From NCBI GenBank assembly GCA_000437555.1, contig FR901010.1, positions 15,998-27,474 of the forward strand: a stretch of DNA of 11,477 bases, read 5' to 3'. The notes beneath the pieces were generated by a model, which did not search any database, had not been told where the DNA came from, and saw nothing but the letters and a program-made list of their open reading frames with translations. The stretch comes from Acidaminococcus sp. CAG:917 (GTDB lineage Bacteria > Bacillota > Clostridia > Christensenellales > CAG-917). Below, in pieces: positions 5,300 through 11,477 of this stretch (positions are counted from its first letter, which is position 1; each line of letters opens with the position of its first letter). Made by a program: the position numbers and the translations under genes.

Positions 5300-7468
5300 T
5301 TACCTCCTTACGTCGATAACGCCCTGCAAGGAACTTAGCTTCCTAATGAGGTCGTCAAGTTCGCTCGTGGATTTAATTTCAACGGTAATAGAAATTTCCG
5401 TCGTTTCGTCCTTTTTATTCATACTCGCGTTCACGCCGACAATCTGAAGTTTTTGCCCGGCAATGGCAGTTGAAACCTGCGCAAGCATTCCCGATTTGTT
5501 TTCACAAACGATTTTTATAGTTACCGTATAACTGTCGTTGACAGCAAAGCTGTCCCACGAAGCCTCGATTATTCTTTCCGGCTCCATAGACTTTATATTC
5601 GGACAATCCGCCCTGTGAACCGAAACGCCTCTGCCCCTTGAAATGTATCCTATGATTTTATCCCCGGGAACGGGCGAACAGCAATGAGAAAGTCTGACGG
5701 CAAAATCGGCAAAGCCTTTTATTAAAACTCCGCTCTTGCTTGTTTTGCGCGGCTCCTTTGCGTTTTCGTAGCTGAGACTGTCTGTTTCAAAAGAATTGTT
5801 TGCACTGTTTTCCTTTGCAACCTCAACAACGTGCGCTTTAAATTCGTCGATAAGTTTTACAAGAATCTGATTCGTGGTAATTCCGCCGTAGCCGACCATT
5901 GAATAAAGGTCGTCAATGCTTTGACACGATTGCCTTGAAAGCAACATATCCTGCACACCCGGCGTCTGAAGAAGCTTTGCAAAGCTGTAACCGCGGTGAC
6001 GAGCCTCACGCTCGAGCATATCCTTGCCTCTTTTGATATTTTCCTCTTTCATCTCCTTTTTAAAGAAAGAGCGAATTTTAGAACGGGCGGTTGCCGTTTG
6101 CGCATAATTGAGCCAATCTCGGCTGGGACCCTTTGAAGCGTTCGAGGTGAGAATTTCGATTATATCGCCGTTTTGAAGCTTTGTCGAAAGCGGAACGATT
6201 TTTTGATTTATCCTCGCGCCGACGCATTTATTTCCGATAGCGGAATGGATTTTGTAAGCAAGGTCAATGGGCGTTGACCCGACGGGAAGTCCGTATACGT
6301 CGCCCTTTGGCGTAAACACGAAAACCTCATCGTCGAAAACGTTGATTTTAACGGCGTCCAAAAACTCGTGCGCACCTATTATGTCCTTTTCGGCGTCCAT
6401 AACCTCTCTGAGCCAGCGGACCTTCTCGTCGAGGACGCTTGACTGAGTTCTGCCCTCTTTATACTTCCAATGCGCAGCGATACCGTATTCCGCTATACGG
6501 TGCATCTCTTTAGTTCTTATCTGCACTTCAAACGTCTGTCCGAACTGCGTCATAACAGTGGTATGAAGCGATTGATAGTTATTCGGCTTAGGCACGGCGA
6601 TATAGTCTTTAACTCTGTTCGGAAGCGGTTTCCACATTGTGTGAATCTGTCCCAGCAAAGTATAGCAATCCTTTACGTCGTCCACGATAATTCTGACTGC
6701 AAGCAAATCGTAAATCTGGTCTATATCTATGTTGAGATTTCGCATTTTTTTGAAAATCGAATAAAAATGCTTTGCCCTGCTGCTCACTTCTCCGTCTATC
6801 TTCAGTTCCGCGAGTTTGTTTTTGATTTCCGTGCAGATTTTATCCAGAAACTCCTGCCTTTGGCTGTTATGTTCTTCAACGTATTTTGCTATATAATTAT
6901 ACTCTTTCGGATAAAGATAACTCATTGCAAGGTCTTCGAGTTCACACTTGAAAAAAGATATACCGAGCCTGCCTGCAAGCGGCGCGTAAATCTCGAGAGT
7001 TTCCCTTGATATGTATTGCTGTTTTTCTTCGGGCTGATATTTGAGCGAGCGCATATTGTGCAAGCGGTCGGCAAACTTTACAATTATGACCCTGAGGTCG
7101 TTAGCCATAGCGACAAACATTTTTCTGAGACTTTCCGCCTGAGCGTCCTCACGGTTTAAAAACTTGAGTTTGTCGAGTTTTGTCACGCCTTCGACAAGTT
7201 CCAAAATTTCCTCGCCGAACTCGGTTTTTATCTGTTCGTCCGTGACGGGGGTATCCTCTAAAGTGTCATGCAAAAAAGCCGCAACCACGGTTGAGGCGTC
7301 AAAACCGAATTCCGCTACAATCTCTGCAACGGCGCATGGATGAGTTATATAATCCTCTCCCGACCTGCGTTTTTGCCCTTCATGCGCTTTTGCCGCGAAC
7401 TCATATGCCTTTTTTATAAGCTCGTAGTTTTCGGGATACAGAGGTTTAAATTTTTCGATATCGAACAA
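5300..7468 (-). CDS. rel: Bifunctional (p)ppGpp synthetase/hydrolase Rel
   Basis: Rel makes and degrades the alarmone (p)ppGpp in response to amino acid starvation on ribosomes. The 722 residues show the full long RSH layout. The HD hydrolase domain has His43, His67-Asp68 (LHDTLEDT) and Asp134 (KFADRLHN), so hydrolase activity should be intact. The synthetase domain (about 225-335) has YDLLAVR with Asp254, YQSLHTTV (298-305) and EVQIRT (314-319). A TGS domain (about 375-442) follows, then a helical region, a Cys-rich segment with Cys596, Cys597, His618 and Cys622, and a C-terminal ACT domain (about 648-722). The start is TTG, directly after the recJ stop codon, with AAAGGAG 6 nt upstream. A charged, low-complexity linker (about 551-580) precedes the Cys-rich segment. 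Confidence 0.97.
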   Translation of the reverse strand: MFDIEKFKPLYPENYELIKKAYEFAAKAHEGQKRRSGEDYITHPCAVAEIVAEFGFDASTVVAAFLHDTLEDTPVTDEQIKTEFGEEILELVEGVTKLDKLKFLNREDAQAESLRKMFVAMANDLRVIIVKFADRLHNMRSLKYQPEEKQQYISRETLEIYAPLAGRLGISFFKCELEDLAMSYLYPKEYNYIAKYVEEHNSQRQEFLDKICTEIKNKLAELKIDGEVSSRAKHFYSIFKKMRNLNIDIDQIYDLLAVRIIVDDVKDCYTLLGQIHTMWKPLPNRVKDYIAVPKPNNYQSLHTTVMTQFGQTFEVQIRTKEMHRIAEYGIAAHWKYKEGRTQSSVLDEKVRWLREVMDAEKDIIGAHEFLDAVKINVFDDEVFVFTPKGDVYGLPVGSTPIDLAYKIHSAIGNKCVGARINQKIVPLSTKLQNGDIIEILTSNASKGPSRDWLNYAQTATARSKIRSFFKKEMKEENIKRGKDMLEREARHRGYSFAKLLQTPGVQDMLLSRQSCQSIDDLYSMVGYGGITTNQILVKLIDEFKAHVVEVAKENSANNSFETDSLSYENAKEPRKTSKSGVLIKGFADFAVRLSHCCSPVPGDKIIGYISRGRGVSVHRADCPNIKSMEPERIIEASWDSFAVNDSYTVTIKIVCENKSGMLAQVSTAIAGQKLQIVGVNASMNKKDETTEISITVEIKSTSELDDLIRKLSSLQGVIDVRR
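5303..5309 (-). promoter_or_regulatory. Ribosome binding site inside the rel 3' end
   Basis: AAGGAGG lies 5 nt before the GTG start of the metallo-hydrolase gene and is formed by the last codons of rel (AGG AGG then TAA). It fixes the GTG as the start. Confidence 0.85.
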
Positions 7469-9688
7469 TTAACACTCCTTTAGATATTGATAGGTATAAG
7501 ACTTATCAAGGCTCGTTTTTTTATCGGATATTAATATAATACCCTTATCGTCGACCAAAATCAATAGCAGTTCTTTAAAAATTTGAACGCCGGCAAAAAA
7601 ATCAAAATCGCAAAGACCTGCCTTATTTAAATCGGACTTGAATTTCTTTTCGTTATATTTTAGACCGCGTTTGCTTTTAAAATACAAAAAAAGTTTTTCG
7701 AGACTCTCTCTGGAAATTTTGTTCATCTTTTGCTCCGGCGCACCCGAAACGATACAGACAAATGCGCATTCGTCCTTTGCCTTTTTATAGATTCCGCTTA
7801 TAGGCTTTTCGTAAAACACCACCTTTTCGTATTTTGAAAAATCAAATTCGGAATAGGGACAAAGAACAATCTGATTTTGCATATTAGTAACCGCTTCCTC
7901 TCCTATGCCGACAGGCAACGAAGGATAATCTCTTTCGATAAGACTTAATCCCTCTTTAGAGAAAGCCACAAACAGCGTTCCGAAATTTCCCGACTCTTTA
8001 AATTTCGAGGGCTTGTCGCATTCTGTCGGGGGCAGCTTTAACGAATCAAGCGACGCAATCATCAGTTCCTCGTCAGACAACGTAACGTTTTCTACGTAAA
8101 TTTCTTTTATCAGTGCCTGCGCAGTTTCGTTGTTCAAAAATATATTCCTGGACAAAGTCACCAAAAATTTTGAATCGCACCCTGCCATAAAGCGTTTGCC
8201 GTATTTAAAAAACCCAATCATTTCAAAAGCTTTTAAATTTGCTTTTATATGTTCGGTTTCCCCTATCCTTTCAAAGCGAAGTTTATCGGAAGACACCAAA
8301 AAAAGCGGCTTGGGATTTTTGTATCCTGTCGGTTCCAACAATTCGAGTTCTTTCGCAAGAGGCAGCTTGTCTGCTGAGGTGTCCGCCTCGAAATCATAAT
8401 ATACCTTTTCAAGGAATGTTTTAAAGCCGTATGCGAGTGCCTTTTGGTTTAACAGGGCTTTTACGGTTTCAAACTCATCGAAAGATATGCTGACTCCTGC
8501 CGCCATAGCGTGTCCGCCAAACGATAGAAAATGACCTGAAACCTCTTTTAACATTTCAAAAAGATTTATATCGGCAATAGACCTTGCCGAACCTTTTAAA
8601 ACGTCGCCTTTTTTGGAAAACAAAAGACAGGGACGGCGGTATTTTTCAACAAGTCGTGAAGCGGCTATTCCCAAAATGCCGGCTTCCCAGTTTTCGCTAA
8701 ATAAGACAATAAAACCGATATTGTCAAAATTCTGACCGTTTAACATTTTTATACTGTCTTCAAAAGCTTCCTCACACTTTATCTGCCGTTGAACGTTGTT
8801 AAATTCAAGTTCTTTCGCTATGCCGTCGATTATAAAATCGTCGTCGCACAAAAACATTTCAACCGCTTTCATGGCGTTGTCCATTCTGCCTGCTGCGTTT
8901 ATCTTGGGCGCCGTTTTAAACATTATCTCATAGCTTGAAACACTTTTGCCTATAAGCCTTTTTATCGCCTTTGACGGGTTTCTTTTTATCGAGTTTAAGC
9001 CCAGCGAAGCAATAACTCTGTTTTCGCCGCAAAGGGGAACGATATCGGCAATAGTGGCAATAGCGGCAAGTTCCAAAAGCGGCTTTATCTTTTCCCTCGA
9101 CGAAAGTGCCTCTGCAAGTTTTAAAGCGACTCCTGCACCGCAGTAATCGGCAAATGACTCTTTCTTGATTTTGGGATTAATCTTTATACAATCGGGCAAC
9201 TGCTCCTGGGGTTCGTGATGGTCGGTTACGATGACGTCCACCCCTCTTTTCTTTAGAAATTCCACTTCATTAACGCTTGTTATCCCGCAATCGACGGTTA
9301 TAACAAGGTCGGGCGAATACTTTTTTAAAAGCTTTTCAAGCGCATTGACTGAGAGACCGTATCCGTCCAAGTTGCGGTCAGGTATAAAATAATTTAAATT
9401 TTTAACTCTGTTTAAAAGCGTTTTATACAAAATGACGGTGGCGCAAATGCCGTCGCAGTCATAATCGCCGTAAATTAACACGCTTTCGTTTTCTGCCGAC
9501 TTTAAACGCTCAACCGCCTCGGATATGCCGTCAATCGCAAAAGGGTCGCTCATATCGTCAATGGAAGGGTTTATAAAAGCCTTAACGTCGTCAATTCCTC
9601 TCTCTGCCAAAAGAGAAGAAAACTCTTTTGAAAAATTTTCCGACTGTGGCGTATCCGTTTTTACTCTTTTGATGTAATTTAATCTCAT
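7469..9688 (-). CDS. recJ: Single-stranded-DNA-specific exonuclease RecJ
   Basis: RecJ degrades single-stranded DNA 5' to 3' in recombination and mismatch or base excision repair. From the start chosen here it has 739 residues. DHH-domain metal motifs are complete: DYDCDG (75-80), DCG (133-135), DHHE (156-159), ADIVP (214-218) and NAAGRMD (264-270). The DHHA1 domain has GSARS (366-370) and FGGHAMAAG (390-398). An OB-like region and a long C-terminal domain (about 530-739), typical of Firmicute RecJ, follow. I chose ATG at 9686-9688 because the protein then begins MRLNYIKR, as relatives do, and because the 10 extra codons back to an ATG at 9718 overlap the predicted promoter. Neither start has a Shine-Dalgarno sequence. 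The stop codon abuts the rel start. Confidence 0.95.
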   Translation of the reverse strand: MRLNYIKRVKTDTPQSENFSKEFSSLLAERGIDDVKAFINPSIDDMSDPFAIDGISEAVERLKSAENESVLIYGDYDCDGICATVILYKTLLNRVKNLNYFIPDRNLDGYGLSVNALEKLLKKYSPDLVITVDCGITSVNEVEFLKKRGVDVIVTDHHEPQEQLPDCIKINPKIKKESFADYCGAGVALKLAEALSSREKIKPLLELAAIATIADIVPLCGENRVIASLGLNSIKRNPSKAIKRLIGKSVSSYEIMFKTAPKINAAGRMDNAMKAVEMFLCDDDFIIDGIAKELEFNNVQRQIKCEEAFEDSIKMLNGQNFDNIGFIVLFSENWEAGILGIAASRLVEKYRRPCLLFSKKGDVLKGSARSIADINLFEMLKEVSGHFLSFGGHAMAAGVSISFDEFETVKALLNQKALAYGFKTFLEKVYYDFEADTSADKLPLAKELELLEPTGYKNPKPLFLVSSDKLRFERIGETEHIKANLKAFEMIGFFKYGKRFMAGCDSKFLVTLSRNIFLNNETAQALIKEIYVENVTLSDEELMIASLDSLKLPPTECDKPSKFKESGNFGTLFVAFSKEGLSLIERDYPSLPVGIGEEAVTNMQNQIVLCPYSEFDFSKYEKVVFYEKPISGIYKKAKDECAFVCIVSGAPEQKMNKISRESLEKLFLYFKSKRGLKYNEKKFKSDLNKAGLCDFDFFAGVQIFKELLLILVDDKGIILISDKKTSLDKSYTYQYLKEC
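7475..7481 (-). promoter_or_regulatory. Ribosome binding site inside the recJ 3' end
   Basis: AAAGGAG is formed by the Lys and Glu codons near the recJ C-terminus and lies 6 nt before the TTG start of rel. It decides the TTG start; no in-frame ATG or GTG with a comparable site is near. Confidence 0.85.
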
Positions 9689-9695
9689 ACGCAAA

Positions 9696-9724
9696 ATTAT
9701 AATACAACTGTCGTGCATTTTAAA
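9696..9724 (-). promoter_or_regulatory. Predicted promoter of the recJ-rel operon
   Basis: A perfect TATAAT (9696-9701) lies 17 bp from TTTAAA (9719-9724, 4 of 6 matches) on the minus strand. Transcription would begin about 7 nt later, at or next to the ATG at 9688, giving a leaderless or nearly leaderless mRNA. The region 9725-9860 contains a direct repeat but no gene. Confidence 0.45.
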
Positions 9725-9769
9725 GTGATTTTTTAATTTTAAAAGTGAAATTTGTCGTTAACTCGTTCA

Positions 9770-9786
9770 AAACGGAAAAAAACGGA
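9770..9786. repeat. Direct repeat AAACGGA, 10-bp period
   Basis: AAACGGA occurs at 9770-9776 and 9780-9786, one DNA turn apart, 46 bp upstream of the predicted recJ -35 box. It may be a pair of activator half-sites or chance. Confidence 0.25.
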
Positions 9787-9860
9787 TAATTTTTCGATAT
9801 ATAACAATTCGCCCCGTTATCTGACGATTTGAGCCATTGCAATCCATTCACCTGTTATAT

Positions 9861-9888
9861 AAAAAAAGACTCTCAAAGAGAGTCTTTT
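9861..9888 (-). terminator. Rho-independent terminator after secF
   Basis: GACTCTC and GAGAGTC pair around an AAA loop (9868-9874 with 9878-9884), extended by A-T pairs. The minus strand continues in seven T. It starts a few bases after the secF stop codon and separates secDF from recJ. Confidence 0.9.
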
Positions 9889-9891
9889 AAA

Positions 9892-11076
9892 TTATTTTTT
9901 CTTTTTAAACTGAGTGTTTTTCTTTTTGGGATTTACCCACACGTTTTGTTGCGGCTTCTTTTTAGCTTTCTTTTCCGCTTGCGTTCCCTCGGCATTGTCG
10001 CCCTTTTCTTCCTTTGAGGGTTTTTTGTCATATATAACAACTTCTTTGTTACCTTCTTCCGCGGCTTTTCTCGCAAGACGTTTAAGCCTTAAGCCGTCCA
10101 TCGCATAGCTGAGTTTTGCCCATATAGGCGTTGCAAGGAAAACGGAAGAATAAAAACCTACAAACAGTCCTATGATAATCGGCACGACAAATTCTCTCAT
10201 CGTTACGCTTCCGAAAATAGCGAGCATTGCAACCGTAACCAAAGTCGTGAACGTGGTATAAATCGAACGGGTCATCGTCGATTTAACCGCCTCGTCGCCT
10301 ATTTCGATATAATTGATAGATTTAGCGTTTTTGATAGGCTTGATTGTTTCACGGCACCTGTCGAATATGACGATTGTATTGTTTATCGAATACGCAATGA
10401 TTGTTATCGCCGCGGCAACGTAGGACGAGTTGATTTGAATCCTGAACATGACGGTAAGACAGAACATGATGATTGCATCGTGTATTGTCAAGAGCACCGC
10501 CACGATACCGGAAACAGGCTCAAACCTAATAATGATATAAATGAGTATCAAAACGAGCGTAACTACCAAAGCAATTGCGGCTTTTTCGAGCAAGTCGTTT
10601 GCCGCCGTTTTACCGATTGTATCGTAAGCTATATCCGACTCGCCGAGGTCGGGATAAAGCGCCCTGACAGAAGCGACTATTTTTTCGTTGGTATCAAAGA
10701 TGACGTCCGCATTTTCCGACGAGTTAGTATATCTGAACTGAAGTGCGTCCGTTGCCGTAGTGGAACCGGACGACGTCTGAACATAGCTGACCGTAACTCC
10801 GTGAGACTCTATCGCCTTAGTGATTTGGCTTACGTGCTTGTCATAGTTTGCGTTTGTCGAGTGGGCTTCCTCCCCGAGCGTAACGCTGAGCAGAGTGCCG
10901 CCCTCAAAGTCGATACCGATGTTAAATCCGTCCGCTGCGGAACCGTTTACCACCGAAATTGATAAAATAACTATAAAAGCCACAACAAGAATGACGATTG
11001 GCGGAATAAGCCAGAAACGGAGTTTGTTTGTAATTTTAAAATCTTTTAAGTTTTTGAGGAAATTGTTATTCTTCAT
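9892..11076 (-). CDS. secF: Protein translocase subunit SecF
   Basis: SecF pairs with SecD in the membrane and uses the proton gradient to help pull exported proteins through SecYEG. The 394 residues show TM1 (about 22-43), the GIDFEGGTLL motif (54-63) and an extracytoplasmic domain. Five more membrane segments follow between about 163 and 320. TM4 contains AYSINNTIVIFDR (228-240); most SecF proteins have Asp where the second Asn (233) stands. The C-terminal tail (about 336-394) is long and lysine-rich, with 12 Lys in the last 28 residues, making the protein longer than typical SecF (about 300). The ATG at 11074-11076 has GAGGGGG ending 9 nt upstream and overlaps the end of secD by 11 nt. A TTG at 11085 abuts that site and is unlikely to be the start. 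Confidence 0.95.
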   Translation of the reverse strand: MKNNNFLKNLKDFKITNKLRFWLIPPIVILVVAFIVILSISVVNGSAADGFNIGIDFEGGTLLSVTLGEEAHSTNANYDKHVSQITKAIESHGVTVSYVQTSSGSTTATDALQFRYTNSSENADVIFDTNEKIVASVRALYPDLGESDIAYDTIGKTAANDLLEKAAIALVVTLVLILIYIIIRFEPVSGIVAVLLTIHDAIIMFCLTVMFRIQINSSYVAAAITIIAYSINNTIVIFDRCRETIKPIKNAKSINYIEIGDEAVKSTMTRSIYTTFTTLVTVAMLAIFGSVTMREFVVPIIIGLFVGFYSSVFLATPIWAKLSYAMDGLRLKRLARKAAEEGNKEVVIYDKKPSKEEKGDNAEGTQAEKKAKKKPQQNVWVNPKKKNTQFKKKK

Positions 11077-11477
11077 CTGACACAACCCCCTCTTCTACTT
11101 CTTCGACTATTTTTTCTTTTTCATCGGTTTCATCTTCCGAGTCGTCTTCAACTACGTCCGCACCTCTCTTGAGCGCATAGAGCTTTTCGTTCGACGAATT
11201 AAAGGAAAGCATAATCGCCATCAAAAGTCTCGTGATTAAAAGCGATGTGAACATCGACAAAATGATACCGATAAACAGCGTCACGGCAAAGCCTACGATT
11301 GAGGCGGAGCCGACAAGCCATAAGACGACTGCTCCGATAAGCGTCGTGACGTTTCCGTCGATGATAGCGCCAAGACTTCTTTTAAAGCCTGTCTTGACCG
11401 CTGTCCCGATAGGTTTGGATGTATGCTTATATTCGTCTTTGATTCTTTCAAATATGACGACGTTTCCGTCGACTGCC
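11066..11477 (-). CDS. secD: Protein translocase subunit SecD (C-terminal part)
   Basis: The last 137 codons of secD are present; the N-terminal part lies beyond the right edge. The visible protein starts AVDGNVVIFERIKDEYK, the conserved SecD TM4 region (usually AVDANV.IFERI.E), and keeps its Asp. Segments GTAVKTGFKRSLGAIIDGNV and two hydrophobic stretches correspond to the last two membrane helices. After the final helix comes a cytoplasmic tail in which 15 of the last 26 residues are Asp or Glu. secD and secF are separate genes here, not fused as in Bacillus. The stop codon lies inside secF, so translation of the two is probably coupled. Confidence 0.95.
   Translation of the reverse strand, partial: AVDGNVVIFERIKDEYKHTSKPIGTAVKTGFKRSLGAIIDGNVTTLIGAVVLWLVGSASIVGFAVTLFIGIILSMFTSLLITRLLMAIMLSFNSSNEKLYALKRGADVVEDDSEDETDEKEKIVEEVEEGVVSDEE
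11086..11092 (-). promoter_or_regulatory. Ribosome binding site of secF inside secD
   Basis: GAGGGGG lies 9 nt before ATG 11076 and within the last codons of secD. Its position favours this ATG over the TTG at 11085, which it directly touches. Confidence 0.6.

Noticed and set aside
6470..7009. Plus-strand open frame of 179 codons
   Set aside because: It lies entirely antisense to the conserved rel gene and its translation resembles no family.
9689..9718. Upstream ATG extending recJ by ten codons
   Set aside because: It has no Shine-Dalgarno sequence, the added residues do not look like a RecJ N-terminus, and the segment coincides with a TATAAT promoter element. It remains possible.
10435..10962. 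Plus-strand open frame of 175 codons
   Set aside because: It is antisense to secF; its charged composition mirrors secF codons and no promoter or ribosome binding site is seen.
11077..11085. TTG start extending secF by three codons
   Set aside because: The G-rich ribosome binding site directly abuts this TTG with no spacing, whereas the ATG at 11076 is 9 nt away.
1..11477. Search for CRISPR arrays, transposons, phage genes, tRNAs and defence systems
   Set aside because: No regular repeat-spacer pattern, transposase, terminal repeat, tRNA-like cloverleaf or recognised defence gene was seen; the window is filled with core genes.

Overview
This window looks like a piece of a Clostridia-type (Firmicutes) chromosome carrying housekeeping genes. 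Support comes from AGGAGG-like ribosome binding sites, SigA-like promoters with 17-bp spacers, a HemZ-type radical SAM protein, one long bifunctional Rel, and the secD-secF-recJ-rel order that recurs in Firmicutes. Coding DNA is moderately AT-rich and intergenic DNA strongly so. All genes lie on the minus strand, so the window reads biologically from its right end to its left. I cannot name the genus. I saw no tRNA, rRNA, CRISPR array, insertion sequence or phage gene.

Right part (about 9860-11477): the C-terminal end of secD overlaps the start of secF, which ends in a strong intrinsic terminator. They encode the membrane subunits that assist the Sec translocon. Their cytoplasmic tails are unusual: SecD ends very acidic and SecF very basic.

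Middle part (4689-9724): recJ, rel and a glyoxalase-II-like metallo-hydrolase gene form a compact operon. Junction gaps are 0 and 2 nt. The downstream ribosome binding sites lie inside the last codons of the upstream genes, and the two downstream genes start with TTG and GTG. recJ has a promoter that nearly abuts its likely start codon. The apt and dtd genes often found beside recJ-rel in Firmicutes are absent.

Left part (1-4688): hemZ has its own promoter and a long, repeat-containing leader. rpsO has a near-consensus promoter and a structured leader whose hairpin loop could pair with the Shine-Dalgarno sequence, as expected for ribosomal protein autoregulation. A strong terminator separates rpsO from pnp, and pnp has its own promoter and terminator. 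The left edge holds the first 36 codons of a probable DNA alkylation repair (AlkD-like) gene.

Together the genes cover protein export, single-strand DNA degradation, the stringent response, porphyrin metabolism, translation and RNA turnover. I found no convincing new multi-gene system. The best leads are regulatory (the rpsO leader and the region upstream of hemZ) and the divergent SecD/SecF features.
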